Assembly (NCBI RefSeq): GCF_046159835.1 | Contig: NZ_JBJXCY010000001.1 | Location: forward strand, 1,612,001-1,676,000 | Length of the DNA: 64,000 nucleotides | Direction of reading: 5' to 3' | Source: JACKJK01 sp046159835 | Lineage (GTDB): Bacteria > Pseudomonadota > Alphaproteobacteria > Rhizobiales > Tepidamorphaceae | Shown here: piece after piece, positions 8,344 to 16,153 of the stretch | Position numbering within the stretch: the stretch's first letter is position 1 | How the letters are laid out: each line of letters opens with the position of its first letter | Translations under genes and position numbers: made by a program | Notes under the pieces: model-generated | What the model was told of the DNA's origin: nothing | Database searches by the model: none | The model's input: the letters and a program-made list of their open reading frames with translations, nothing else

Positions 8344-9819
8344 ATGCGCGCACAGCCCAAAGCCTCGCACTTCATCGGCGGGGAGTATGTTGACGACACC
8401 GCCGGTGCGGCTTTCGAGAGCATCTATTCCGCCACCGGAGAGGTGATCGCGAAGCTGCATTCGGCGACCCCCGCCATCATCGAGCGCGCGGTCGAAGCCG
8501 CCCGCGCGGCGCAAATCCAGTGGGCGCAGCTTTCCGGCGCGGAGCGCGGGCGCGTGCTGCGGCGCGCCGCCGACATCATGCGGCAGAAAAACCGTGAGCT
8601 GTCTGAACTCGAAACCCTCGACACCGGCAAGCCGCTACAGGAAACGCTGGTGGCCGACGCCGCATCGGGCGCGGACTGCCTGGAATATTTCGGCTGCATG
8701 GCGGCCGATATCGGCGGCAGCCAGATGGACCTCGGCGCGTCCGCCAACGGATCGTTCTTCTACACCCGCCGCGAGCCGCTCGGCGTTTGTGCCGGCATCG
8801 GCGCTTGGAACTACCCCGTGCAGATCGCCTCCTGGAAGGCAGCGCCCGCGCTCGCCTGCGGCAACGCGATGATCTTCAAGCCCTCGGAGACGACGCCGCT
8901 CACCGCGCTGAAGCTTGCCGAAATCCTCATGGAAGCCGGCGCGCCCGCCGGCCTGTTCAACGTGGTGCAGGGCATGGGCGATGTTGGCGCGGCGCTGTCG
9001 TCCCACGCCGGCATCGCCAAGGTCTCCGTCACAGGCTCGGTGCCGACCGGGGTCAAGGTCATGTCGGGCGCGGCCGAAACGCTGAAAAAAGTCACGCTGG
9101 AGCTTGGCGGCAAGTCGCCGCTCATCGTCTTCTCCGATGCCGACATCACCAACGCCGTCTCGGCGGCCATGCTCGGCAACTTCTATTCCACCGGCCAGAT
9201 CTGCTCCAACGGCACCCGCGTCTTCGTGCACCGCGACGTGCTGGACGCCTTCCTGGTGGAAGTGTCGCGCCGCGCGGCCAAGATCACCCTCGGCGACCCG
9301 CTGGACGAGGCAACCCAGATGGGACCACTCGTCTCGGGCACGCAATACGACAAGGTCCTCGCCTACATGGAACAGGGCAAGGCGGAGGGCGCGCGGCTCG
9401 TCACCGGCGGCGAGGCCGCCCATGTCCGCGCCCTGCCCCACGGGTACTTCGTGCAGCCGACGGTCTTCGCCGACGTCACCGACGAGATGACAATCGCGCG
9501 CGAGGAAATCTTCGGACCCGTGATGTGCGTGCTGACCTTCGACGACGAGGCCGAGGTGCTGGAACGCGCCAATGCCACGCAGTTCGGGCTGGCCGCCGGC
9601 GTCTTCACCCGCGACATCGCCCGCGCCCACCGCGTCATCGCGGGGCTGAAGGCCGGAACCTGCTGGATCAACACCTACAACCTCACCCCGGTCGAAATGC
9701 CCTTCGGCGGCTCCAAGCGCTCCGGAATCGGGCGGGAAAATTCCCGCGCCGCGCTGGAGCACTACAGCGAGCTGAAGTCGGTCTACGTGGAGATGGGGGA
9801 CGTGGACAGCCCGTATTGA
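8344..9819 (+). CDS. betB: Betaine aldehyde dehydrogenase BetB
   Basis: This 491-residue NAD(P)-dependent aldehyde dehydrogenase makes glycine betaine. It shows the cofactor site GIGAWNYPVQIASWK, the general-base motif LELGGKSPL (Glu) and the catalytic Cys in STGQICSNGTR. FGGSKRSGIGREN near the C-terminus is typical. A GTG at 8335 overlapping the betA TGA could also start translation, but AGAGGTGAG lies six bases before the ATG at 8344, and MRAQPKASHF is the usual BetB N-terminus, so I choose the ATG. It is the last gene of betIBA. There is no betC (choline sulfatase) here, unlike the betICBA order of some rhizobia. Confidence 0.95.
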   Translation: MRAQPKASHFIGGEYVDDTAGAAFESIYSATGEVIAKLHSATPAIIERAVEAARAAQIQWAQLSGAERGRVLRRAADIMRQKNRELSELETLDTGKPLQETLVADAASGADCLEYFGCMAADIGGSQMDLGASANGSFFYTRREPLGVCAGIGAWNYPVQIASWKAAPALACGNAMIFKPSETTPLTALKLAEILMEAGAPAGLFNVVQGMGDVGAALSSHAGIAKVSVTGSVPTGVKVMSGAAETLKKVTLELGGKSPLIVFSDADITNAVSAAMLGNFYSTGQICSNGTRVFVHRDVLDAFLVEVSRRAAKITLGDPLDEATQMGPLVSGTQYDKVLAYMEQGKAEGARLVTGGEAAHVRALPHGYFVQPTVFADVTDEMTIAREEIFGPVMCVLTFDDEAEVLERANATQFGLAAGVFTRDIARAHRVIAGLKAGTCWINTYNLTPVEMPFGGSKRSGIGRENSRAALEHYSELKSVYVEMGDVDSPY

Positions 9820-9850
9820 GGCTGCCGCTTCGAATAGTATCCAGCCAGCC

Positions 9851-11119
9851 CTACTCGTCGCCCGCCCCGGCATCCGTTTCGGATTCGGTCTGTTCCGCGG
9901 CCCACACGCCCGCGGCCTCCACCGTGTATGGCGAGGCTGTCGGCAGCACGCCGAGATAGGACTCGGTGTCGGCGGCGGCGGGTGCCGGGCGCTGCGTCAT
10001 GCGATACAGCGCGTAAAGCCCCAGCGCCGCGAAAGTCACCCCGAGCACGATCCAGAACGCGAACGGGCCGACGCTTTCCATCGCCCAGCCGACGAGCAGC
10101 GGGCCCATGATCGCACCCATCCCGAAGGTGAAGACCAGCCCGCCGGAGGCGGCCGGCATTTCATCCGTCGACAGGAAGTCGTTGGTATAGGCCAGCAGCA
10201 GCGCGTAGAGCGGCGCGGTCACCCCGCCGGCGATGAAGGCCGCCGCCATCAGCGGCCACAAGCCGTCGCCGGCCACCCAGCCAAGCGCACAGGCCACCAG
10301 CCCGATCGTGGACGCGCCGAAGATCAGCCTGCGGCGGTCCATCCGGTCGGACAGCCAGCCGATGGGGAATTGCAGCACCAGCGCACCGGCAAACAGCATG
10401 GCGACGAACAGCGCGATCTGCGCCGGAGGCAGGCCGATCTGCGCGCCGAACACCGCACCCATGCCGAGCTGGATCGCATAGGTGCCGCCCAGCACGAAGA
10501 CGCCGACGGTGCCGAGCGGCGAGTTCTCGAACAGCTTTCGGATGGACATGGGCGGCGCGACCTCGATGGCCGGCGCCGGGCTGACGGACAGCAGGATCGG
10601 CGCAAACGACACCGACACGAGGATCGACGCCCCGATGAACAGCGCGGAGTTTGCCGCGTCACCGAGCGTCAGCAGGCCCTGCGCGCCGATCAGCCCCAGC
10701 GTCTGCGCGATCATGTAGGCCGACAGCACCTTGCCGCGCGTCTCGTTGGTGGCGGAGTTGTTGAGCCAGCTTTCCGACGCGACGTAGATGCCGGACATGC
10801 AGAAGCCCACCAGCAGGCGGAATATCGTCCAGGCCCAGGGTTCGGTCACCAGCGGAAACGCGATCAGCCCCGCCGACATGAAGCTGCCGAGCGCCGCGAA
10901 GACGCGCACATGACCGACGCGCCGGATCATCACCGGGGCCAGCCGCGCACCGGACAGGAAGCCCGCGAAATATCCCGACGCAACCACGGCGAGCGAAGCA
11001 GCGGAAAACCCCTCGAGATCGCCGCGCAGGCCGATCAGCGTGGAGTGCATGCCGTTGCCCAGCATGATGAGCACGATACCGAGAAGCAGCGCCCAGACGC
11101 TGTACAGGACCTGAAACAT
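9851..11119 (-). CDS. MFS transporter (YcaD-like)
   Basis: The 422-residue protein has about twelve hydrophobic segments and the two-fold layout of a major facilitator. The loop 2-3 motif is changed, but SDRMDRRRLI after helix 8 fits the second-half signature, and YVASESWLNNSATNETRGKVLSAYM matches the helix 4-5 region of YcaD-type permeases. The substrate is unknown. An Ala/Glu-rich C-terminal tail of about 45 residues is probably cytosolic. A GTG at 11134 would add five residues; neither start has a strong ribosome-binding site. It is convergent with betB, only 31 bases apart, and its upstream side marks the left edge of the AT-rich island. Confidence 0.8.
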   Translation of the reverse strand: MFQVLYSVWALLLGIVLIMLGNGMHSTLIGLRGDLEGFSAASLAVVASGYFAGFLSGARLAPVMIRRVGHVRVFAALGSFMSAGLIAFPLVTEPWAWTIFRLLVGFCMSGIYVASESWLNNSATNETRGKVLSAYMIAQTLGLIGAQGLLTLGDAANSALFIGASILVSVSFAPILLSVSPAPAIEVAPPMSIRKLFENSPLGTVGVFVLGGTYAIQLGMGAVFGAQIGLPPAQIALFVAMLFAGALVLQFPIGWLSDRMDRRRLIFGASTIGLVACALGWVAGDGLWPLMAAAFIAGGVTAPLYALLLAYTNDFLSTDEMPAASGGLVFTFGMGAIMGPLLVGWAMESVGPFAFWIVLGVTFAALGLYALYRMTQRPAPAAADTESYLGVLPTASPYTVEAAGVWAAEQTESETDAGAGDE

Positions 11120-11134
11120 GGTGGTTTTTAGCAC

Positions 11135-11426
11135 GCTCTTGCGGCTGAGTTTAGCTGAGGAGTGCTGAAATAGCTCTGATGCTCCGCAAGATCAAAATCC
11201 TAAACGACCAACGAGTGAACCCGCCGGTTCATAGCATAAAGACTGGCCAAATTCGCGACGCTTCCAAACGCAGCCCCAAGACGAGTCCCAAGGCTTTGCA
11301 ATCTGGTTCTCAATCCGAATGCGTTCAAATTGTGCAAAAGTCGATCTTGATACTCAACAATTCAATGTACTCTTGCTATTCGTCGTACCAATATCGAGAA
11401 TCACACGAGGCACAACGAGGGCGGGA
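11135..11426. other. AT-richer leader region of the TIR-caspase island, no gene recognised
   Basis: Base composition shifts here from strongly GC-rich to mixed. Short open frames exist, but none shows a ribosome-binding site with a recognisable product. The stretch probably holds the promoter of the TIR-caspase operon; TTGATA near 11346 followed by AT-rich sequence is one weak candidate. No repeats, attachment site or integrase are visible. Confidence 0.4.
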
Positions 11427-11789
11427 ATGAAAACTATTTTTGTCGCATTCTCAATCGAGGATGAAAAAATCCGAGACATGATTAAAGGCCAATCCCTCAA
11501 TACGCAGAGCGATTTTGAATACATAGATATGTCCGTGAAAGAGGCATACAGCGAAGAGTGGAAAAAGAAAGTTCGCGCCCGGATATTGCGATCTGATGGC
11601 GTACTCGCGATTGTCAGCAAACATTCACTGCAATCCTCAGGCCAGAAATGGGAAATTCAATGCGCTAAGTCCGAAAAGAAACCCGTTCGCGGCATTTGGG
11701 CATATAAAGATGATCGGACCGATTTGGCCGGCGTGAATACAATGGTTTGGACGTGGAATAATATAAGCCAATGGATTGACTCGCTTTAG
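11427..11789 (+). CDS. Short TIR-like (DUF1863/ThsB-type) protein, putative NAD-consuming signal synthase
   Basis: The 120-residue protein is little more than one TIR-fold domain. MKTIFVAFSIEDEKIRDMI gives the first strand and helix; YIDMSVKEAYSEEWKKKVR and SDGVLAIVSKHSL fit the middle strands; KWEIQCAKSEKKPVRGIW carries a conserved Trp-Glu, with Glu76 as the likely catalytic acid of an NADase or cyclase. In Thoeris-type defence such proteins make a cyclic ADP-ribose isomer on infection. A longer frame starts at 11319, but the ATG at 11427 follows GAGGGCGGGA and begins the domain exactly. The caspase-like gene starts nine bases after its stop, so the two form one operon. Codon use and GC content are lower than in the flanking genes. 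Confidence 0.75.
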   Translation: MKTIFVAFSIEDEKIRDMIKGQSLNTQSDFEYIDMSVKEAYSEEWKKKVRARILRSDGVLAIVSKHSLQSSGQKWEIQCAKSEKKPVRGIWAYKDDRTDLAGVNTMVWTWNNISQWIDSL

Positions 11790-11798
11790 GGCCTAAAT

Positions 11799-12773
11799 AT
11801 GCGAAAATCTTTAGTTGTTGGAATTAACTATTATCAACACAGCACAGACCTGCATGGATGTGTTGATGATGCTCAATCGATCAGTGAACGACTAGAGCGA
11901 AACGGCGATAGATCGCGCAATTTCGACGTTAAGAAGATTACGTCAACATCTTCTTCCTGTCCCATCACTAGAGACGATTTGCGTTCCTCAGTTGAGGAAT
12001 TGTTCTCCGGAGATGGCGAGGTCGCAATGTTTTATTTTGCTGGGCATGGCCATATTGAAGCTACCGGCGGTTATCTCTGCGCTAGTGACAGCAGGAATGG
12101 TAATGATGGTGTTGCACTGTCAGATATAATGACGTTCGCCAATCAATCCGGCTTTAGGAATAAAATCATTGTTCTTGATAGTTGCCATTCTGGAATTGCC
12201 GCAACTCGACCGTCGCCTAGCGCAATGTCAGAACTTCAAGACGGTGTAACGATCCTGACCGCGTCCACTGCAGAGCAATACGCGAATGAACAAAATGGCT
12301 CGGGCGTATTTACGACGCTTTTTGTTGACGCTCTCGACGGGGGGGCCGCCAATCTAGTTGGTGATGTAACTCCGGGCAGTGTTTATGCTCACATCGATCA
12401 GTCTCTTTGGTCATGGGCTCAGCGCCCAGTGTTCAAAACCAACGTTCAGTCGTTCATTTCGCTTAGAAAAGTCACCCCACCAATTTCGCTCTCGGACCTG
12501 CAACGAATTGCCGAATTATTTCCGACGCCAGGCTTCGTATTTCAGCTTGATCCCGAATTCGAGCCGGAACGACCTACCGCAACCGAAGACCTCCCGGCAC
12601 CCGTAAAACATAAGACCGAAGTCTTCGCTGTCTTGCAGAAATACAATCGATTGAATTTAGTTGTACCAGTGGACGCACCCCATATGTATCATGCAGCCAT
12701 TAACAGCAAAGCAGCTCGCCTAACGTCACTCGGCGAACATTATCGCCGCCTCGTCTCCGACAAGCTAATCTGA
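11799..12773 (+). CDS. Caspase-like peptidase (C14 family) with C-terminal accessory domain, putative defence effector
   Basis: The 324-residue cytosolic protein begins with a caspase-like fold: KSLVVGINYY at residues 3-12, LHGCVDDA at 18-25, the catalytic His in YFAGHGH (His83) and the catalytic Cys in LDSCHSG (Cys129). Substrate-pocket strands run to about residue 225. A Pro/Glu-rich linker (about 250-268) leads to a small domain (about 270-324) with NRLNLVVPV, HMYHAAINSKAARLT and LGEHYRRLV, which I infer may sense the TIR-derived signal. In known TIR-caspase systems the protease is activated by a TIR product and degrades host proteins. AGGG from the end of the TIR gene serves as ribosome-binding site. 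The TGA shares a base with the next ATG. Confidence 0.82.
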   Translation: MRKSLVVGINYYQHSTDLHGCVDDAQSISERLERNGDRSRNFDVKKITSTSSSCPITRDDLRSSVEELFSGDGEVAMFYFAGHGHIEATGGYLCASDSRNGNDGVALSDIMTFANQSGFRNKIIVLDSCHSGIAATRPSPSAMSELQDGVTILTASTAEQYANEQNGSGVFTTLFVDALDGGAANLVGDVTPGSVYAHIDQSLWSWAQRPVFKTNVQSFISLRKVTPPISLSDLQRIAELFPTPGFVFQLDPEFEPERPTATEDLPAPVKHKTEVFAVLQKYNRLNLVVPVDAPHMYHAAINSKAARLTSLGEHYRRLVSDKLI

Positions 12774-13036
12774 TGAACCTTGACGCCAAATTAGACGGTC
12801 TAATCGAGTCATTAGCTAGCATTGAGCATCAGAGATGGGCCAAGTGGCAGAGTTACTTACATAGTCAGGCTGAGAAGCAGTCGGACGGATCGCTGCTCAT
12901 TCCAGCCGATCTAGTCCGGCACTGGGAGCGACAAATCAATACACCATATGCGCATTTGACCGAAAAAGAAAAAGAAAGTGATAGAGAGCAAGTGAGGATG
13001 TACCTCCCTGTAATAATTGGCGCGCTACGTGAATAG
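12773..13036 (+). CDS. Small protein of TIR-caspase operon, possible RyR-type domain
   Basis: This 87-residue product is translationally coupled to the caspase gene (TGATG). It has no signal peptide or membrane helix and is rich in charged helices. SIEHQRWAKWQ (residues about 17-27), a Ser/Asp/Gly turn, and TPYAHLTEKEKESDREQV (about 57-74) fit the pattern of ryanodine-receptor (RyR) repeats, which have an early H-x-x-W and a late PY-x-x-L-x-E-x-x-K-x-x-DR. I infer, without proof, that it could bind an NAD-derived nucleotide or a phage product and tune the TIR or caspase protein. Similar small proteins also occur in phage genomes, so an anti-defence or unrelated origin is possible. It is the last gene of the island. 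Confidence 0.6.
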   Translation: MNLDAKLDGLIESLASIEHQRWAKWQSYLHSQAEKQSDGSLLIPADLVRHWERQINTPYAHLTEKEKESDREQVRMYLPVIIGALRE

Positions 13037-13129
13037 TTTTTGATACGTTCATCATATTCATTTTGTTGGTATGTAAGTAGCTTTCAGCACCGAACCCATT
13101 TTTCTTTCGCTCCCCTATTCGTCTCTTCT

Positions 13130-14104
13130 TCAAATCACAAACACACTCGCGCCGGTCGTCTTGCGGCCTTCGAGGTCAGTGTGGGCCTGGGCGGCGTCGG
13201 CGAGCTTGTAGGTCTGGTTGACCTCAATCTTCACCTGCCCCGATGAGACGGCGGCGAAGAGGCCGTCAGCGGCTTCCGTCATCAGGTCGCGGGACGCCGT
13301 GTGGGTGGCGAGCGTCGGGCGCGTGACGAAGAGCGAGCCCTTCTGTGACAGCAGCAGAAGGTTGAGCGGATCGACCGGGCCGGACGCATTGCCGAAGGTG
13401 ACCATCATCCCGAACGGCTGGAGACAGTCGAGCGAGCCGGTGAAGGTATCCTTGCCGACACCGTCATAGACCACGGCGCACTTCTTGCCGTCGGTGATCT
13501 CGGCGACACGCTCGACGAAATCCTCGGTGCGGTAGTTGATGACGTGATGCGCCCCGTGGGCCTTCGCCAGCTCGCATTTCTCGTCCGAACCCGCCGTGCC
13601 GATGACGGTTGCACCCAGCGCATTGGCCCACTGGCACACGATGAGGCCGACGCCGCCGGCCGCGGCATGCATCAGGATCGTGTCGCCCTTCTGCACCTTG
13701 TAGGTGCGGTGCAGGAGGTAATAGGCGGTCAGGCCCTTGAGCATCATGGAGGCGGCCTGCTCGTCGGTGACGCCCTCGGGGATCTTCACTAGCTTCGCGG
13801 CAGGGACGTTGCGCATTTCGGCATAGGCGCCGAGCACCATGGCATAGGCGACCCGGTCGCCCTCCTTCAGGCCGGAGACGCCGGGGCCGACCTTCTCCAC
13901 AACGCCCGCGCCTTCCATGCCCGGCGTGAAGGGCAGCTGCGGCGCCGGGTAGAGGCCGGAGCGGAAATAGACGTCGATATAGTTGAGGCCGATCGCCGTG
14001 TGGCGGATGCGCACCTCGCCCTCGCCCGGTTCGCCCACGCTGACCTGCTCGAACTTCATGACTTCGGGGCCGCCGGCCTCGTGGATCTGGATGGCGTTGG
14101 GCAT
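13130..14104 (-). CDS. NADPH:quinone oxidoreductase (zeta-crystallin-like MDR family)
   Basis: This 324-residue medium-chain reductase has the QOR layout: an N-terminal GroES-like domain with GLNYIDVYFRSGLYP and FTPGMEGAGVVEKVGPGVSGLKEGDRV, and a Rossmann domain with AAAGGVGLIVCQWA for NADPH binding. The zinc ligands of alcohol dehydrogenases are absent, as in quinone reductases. It likely reduces quinones or reactive enones in the cytosol. It ends just at the right edge of the AT-rich island. TerC follows downstream after 60 bases on the same strand, with no strong terminator seen between them. Confidence 0.88.
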   Translation of the reverse strand: MPNAIQIHEAGGPEVMKFEQVSVGEPGEGEVRIRHTAIGLNYIDVYFRSGLYPAPQLPFTPGMEGAGVVEKVGPGVSGLKEGDRVAYAMVLGAYAEMRNVPAAKLVKIPEGVTDEQAASMMLKGLTAYYLLHRTYKVQKGDTILMHAAAGGVGLIVCQWANALGATVIGTAGSDEKCELAKAHGAHHVINYRTEDFVERVAEITDGKKCAVVYDGVGKDTFTGSLDCLQPFGMMVTFGNASGPVDPLNLLLLSQKGSLFVTRPTLATHTASRDLMTEAADGLFAAVSSGQVKIEVNQTYKLADAAQAHTDLEGRKTTGASVFVI

Positions 14105-14164
14105 GGGTGTCTCTCCGTGTTGGGCTTGTCTGTTTGCGTGGTCTTGTCCGGCTGATGCCGGTTT

Positions 14165-14890
14165 TCAGGCCTTGGCGCGCCGCCGCCTGCGTGCGGCGAG
14201 GTTCACGCCCTCCACAATGGCGGAAAACGCCATCGCGAAATAGATGTAACCGCGCGGGATGTGGAAACCCAGCCCGTCGGCCACCAGCGCGACGCCGATG
14301 AGCAGCAGGAAGGCGAGCGCCAGCATCTTCGTCGTCGGGTGTTCCTCGATGAAGTGCGCGATGGGTTCCGACGCGACGTACATCACCGCAATCGCCACGA
14401 TGACGGCGGCGACCATGACCTCGATATCGTCGGCCATGCCGACGGCGGTGAGGATGGAATCCACCGAAAACACCGCGTCGATGACGATGATCTGCAAAAT
14501 GATGAGCGTGAAGGCGGCGTTGGCCGCGCCGCTTGGCCTCTTCTCTTCCTCGGTGCCCTCAATCTCCGTGTGCATCTCCAGCGTGCCCTTGCCGATGAGG
14601 AACAGGCCGCCGGCGATGAGGATGACGTCGCGCCAGGTGATGGAGAAGTCGAAGACGGTGAAGAGCGGCGCCGTCAGCCCGATGATCCAGGTGATCGCGA
14701 AGAGCAGCGCGATGCGCATGATGAGCGCCAGCGCCAGGCCGATCTGGCGGGCGCGCCGCCCGGTTTCCTTCTCCAGCGGCGCGGTGAGCAGCGACAGGAA
14801 GACGATGTTGTCGATGCCGAGGATGATCTCCATCGCCGTCAGCGTGAGGAAGGCGGCCCAGATGGCGGGATCGGTCAGCAGTTCGAGCAT
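14165..14890 (-). CDS. TerC family integral membrane protein
   Basis: This 241-residue protein has about seven membrane helices and both acidic TerC signatures, EIILGIDNIVFLSLL near residue 25 and DAVFSVDSILTAVG near 140, where the Asp residues probably bind metal. Members (YkoY, YceF, Alx-like) are implicated in Mn2+ export or metal loading of exported proteins; others are linked to tellurium resistance. The charged loop between residues about 108 and 122 (EIEGTEEEKRPSG) is cytosolic. No manganese riboswitch is apparent upstream. It lies between acdS and the quinone reductase on the same strand. Confidence 0.85.
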   Translation of the reverse strand: MLELLTDPAIWAAFLTLTAMEIILGIDNIVFLSLLTAPLEKETGRRARQIGLALALIMRIALLFAITWIIGLTAPLFTVFDFSITWRDVILIAGGLFLIGKGTLEMHTEIEGTEEEKRPSGAANAAFTLIILQIIVIDAVFSVDSILTAVGMADDIEVMVAAVIVAIAVMYVASEPIAHFIEEHPTTKMLALAFLLLIGVALVADGLGFHIPRGYIYFAMAFSAIVEGVNLAARRRRRAKA

Positions 14891-14914
14891 GGGTTCCCTG
14901 TCTCACGCGCGTTC

Positions 14915-14955
14915 GCTGCGCCCACCGCCCGGACGGGGACAAATGTGGGCGCAGC
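14915..14955 (-). terminator. Inverted repeat after acdS, possible terminator
   Basis: GCTGCGCCCAC at 14915-14925 and GTGGGCGCAGC at 14945-14955 form a perfect 11-bp stem with a 19-base loop just downstream of acdS (stop 14970) and before terC. There is no T-run, so it may act as an mRNA-stabilising stem or a weak or Rho-assisted terminator. Confidence 0.4.
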
Positions 14956-14969
14956 GGCGCGGCGCGGTA

Positions 14970-15989
14970 TCAGCCCTCCCGGTAGTAGTAGCTGTAGCCG
15001 TTGAGGGCCGGTGCGCCGCCGAGGTGAGCATATAGAATGCGCGAACCCTTGGGAAAGAAGCCCTTGCCCGCGAGGTCGATCATGCCCTGCATCGATTTCC
15101 CCTCGTAGACCGGGTCTGTCATCATCGCCTCGGTGCGCGCGGCAAGGCGGATCGCCGCGTTGGTTTCCTCCGACGGCACACCGTATGCCGGATAGGCGTA
15201 GTCCGGGTTGATGACGATCTCCTCGTCGCGGATCTTGCGCCCAAGGGCAACAAGCTCCGCAGTATTGTCGACGATCTCGCGCACCTGCGCGCGGGTCTGT
15301 TCCAGCGTGCCGGACGCGTCGATGCCGATGACGCGCTCGGCGCGGTCCTGCGCGGCGAAGCCGACGATCATGCCGCCCTGGGTGGAGCCGGTGACGACGC
15401 AGACGACGATGTAGTCGAACTGGAAGCCGAGTTCCGCCTCCTGCGCGGCGACTTCTTCCGCAAAGCCCACGTAGCCGAGGCCGCCATACTTGTGGACCGA
15501 TGCGCCGGCGGGGATCGCGTAGGGCTTGCCGCCCGCATCCTTCACCGACTGGATGGCGTCCTCCCAGCTCTTGCGGATGCCGATGTCGAAGCCGTCTTCC
15601 ACCAGCCGGCTGTCGGCCCCCATCAGCCGCGTCATCAGGATGTTGCCGACGCGGTCGTAGACAGCGTCGTAATGCGGCACCCACTTTTCCTGGATCACGA
15701 CGCAGTCCATGCCGATCTTGGCTGCGGTCGCAGCCACCATGCGGGTGTGGTTGGACTGCACGCCGCCGATGGAGACAAGCGTGTCGGCGCCCGACGCAAT
15801 CGCGTCCGGCACGATGTATTCGAGCTTGCGCAGCTTGTTGCCGCCCATGGCGAGACCGGAATTGCAGTCGTCCCGCTTGGCCCAGATTTCCACATCGCCG
15901 CCGATGGCCGCGCTCAGGCGCGGCAGATGCTCGATGGGCGTGGGGCCGAAAGTGAGCGGGTAGCGTTCGAATTTGTCCAGCAGCGACAT
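14970..15989 (-). CDS. acdS: 1-aminocyclopropane-1-carboxylate deaminase
   Basis: This 339-residue PLP enzyme breaks down ACC, the precursor of plant ethylene, to 2-oxobutyrate and ammonia. It has KRDDCNSGLAMGGNKLRKLEY with the PLP lysine at residue 52, GGVQSNHTR, and VVTGSTQGGM for phosphate binding. A Tyr-Glu pair in DPVYEGKSM (295-296) and Leu323 in YAHLGGAPAL match true ACC deaminases rather than D-cysteine desulfhydrases. The frame is open far upstream, but the ATG at 15989 (MSLLDKFERYPLTFGP) is the family start with AGAAAGG before it. The Lrp-family gene acdR is divergent. This gene supports a plant-associated or soil life style. Confidence 0.95.
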   Translation of the reverse strand: MSLLDKFERYPLTFGPTPIEHLPRLSAAIGGDVEIWAKRDDCNSGLAMGGNKLRKLEYIVPDAIASGADTLVSIGGVQSNHTRMVAATAAKIGMDCVVIQEKWVPHYDAVYDRVGNILMTRLMGADSRLVEDGFDIGIRKSWEDAIQSVKDAGGKPYAIPAGASVHKYGGLGYVGFAEEVAAQEAELGFQFDYIVVCVVTGSTQGGMIVGFAAQDRAERVIGIDASGTLEQTRAQVREIVDNTAELVALGRKIRDEEIVINPDYAYPAYGVPSEETNAAIRLAARTEAMMTDPVYEGKSMQGMIDLAGKGFFPKGSRILYAHLGGAPALNGYSYYYREG

Positions 15990-16153
15990 GGGGCGGGCCT
16001 TTCTCGAAGGGAGGAATGTTGGGAGAAAGGCTATACGAGCACCCGCGATATGTGCTTCCGTAATGGGGCGTTCAAATACGACAGAACAATGCGTTTTCCG
16101 ATTTTTCTGATGCGCTCTTTGCAAACTGCTCACCAAATACGGAACAATCTTCC
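15990..16153. promoter_or_regulatory. acdS-acdR divergent promoter region with a direct repeat
   Basis: The sequences CAAATACGACAGAACAAT (16073-16090) and CAAATACGGAACAAT (16134-16148) are imperfect direct repeats differing by a 3-base insertion. The second overlaps the acdR ribosome-binding site, five bases before its ATG. They could be AcdR sites for autoregulation and acdS activation. This is inference from repeat and position only. Confidence 0.45.

Noticed and set aside
11785..11797. Palindrome TTTAGG-G-CCTAAA between the TIR and caspase genes
   Set aside because: The loop would be one base, so it cannot form a hairpin. It is explained by the TIR stop codon and the caspase ribosome-binding site; no terminator function is expected inside the operon.
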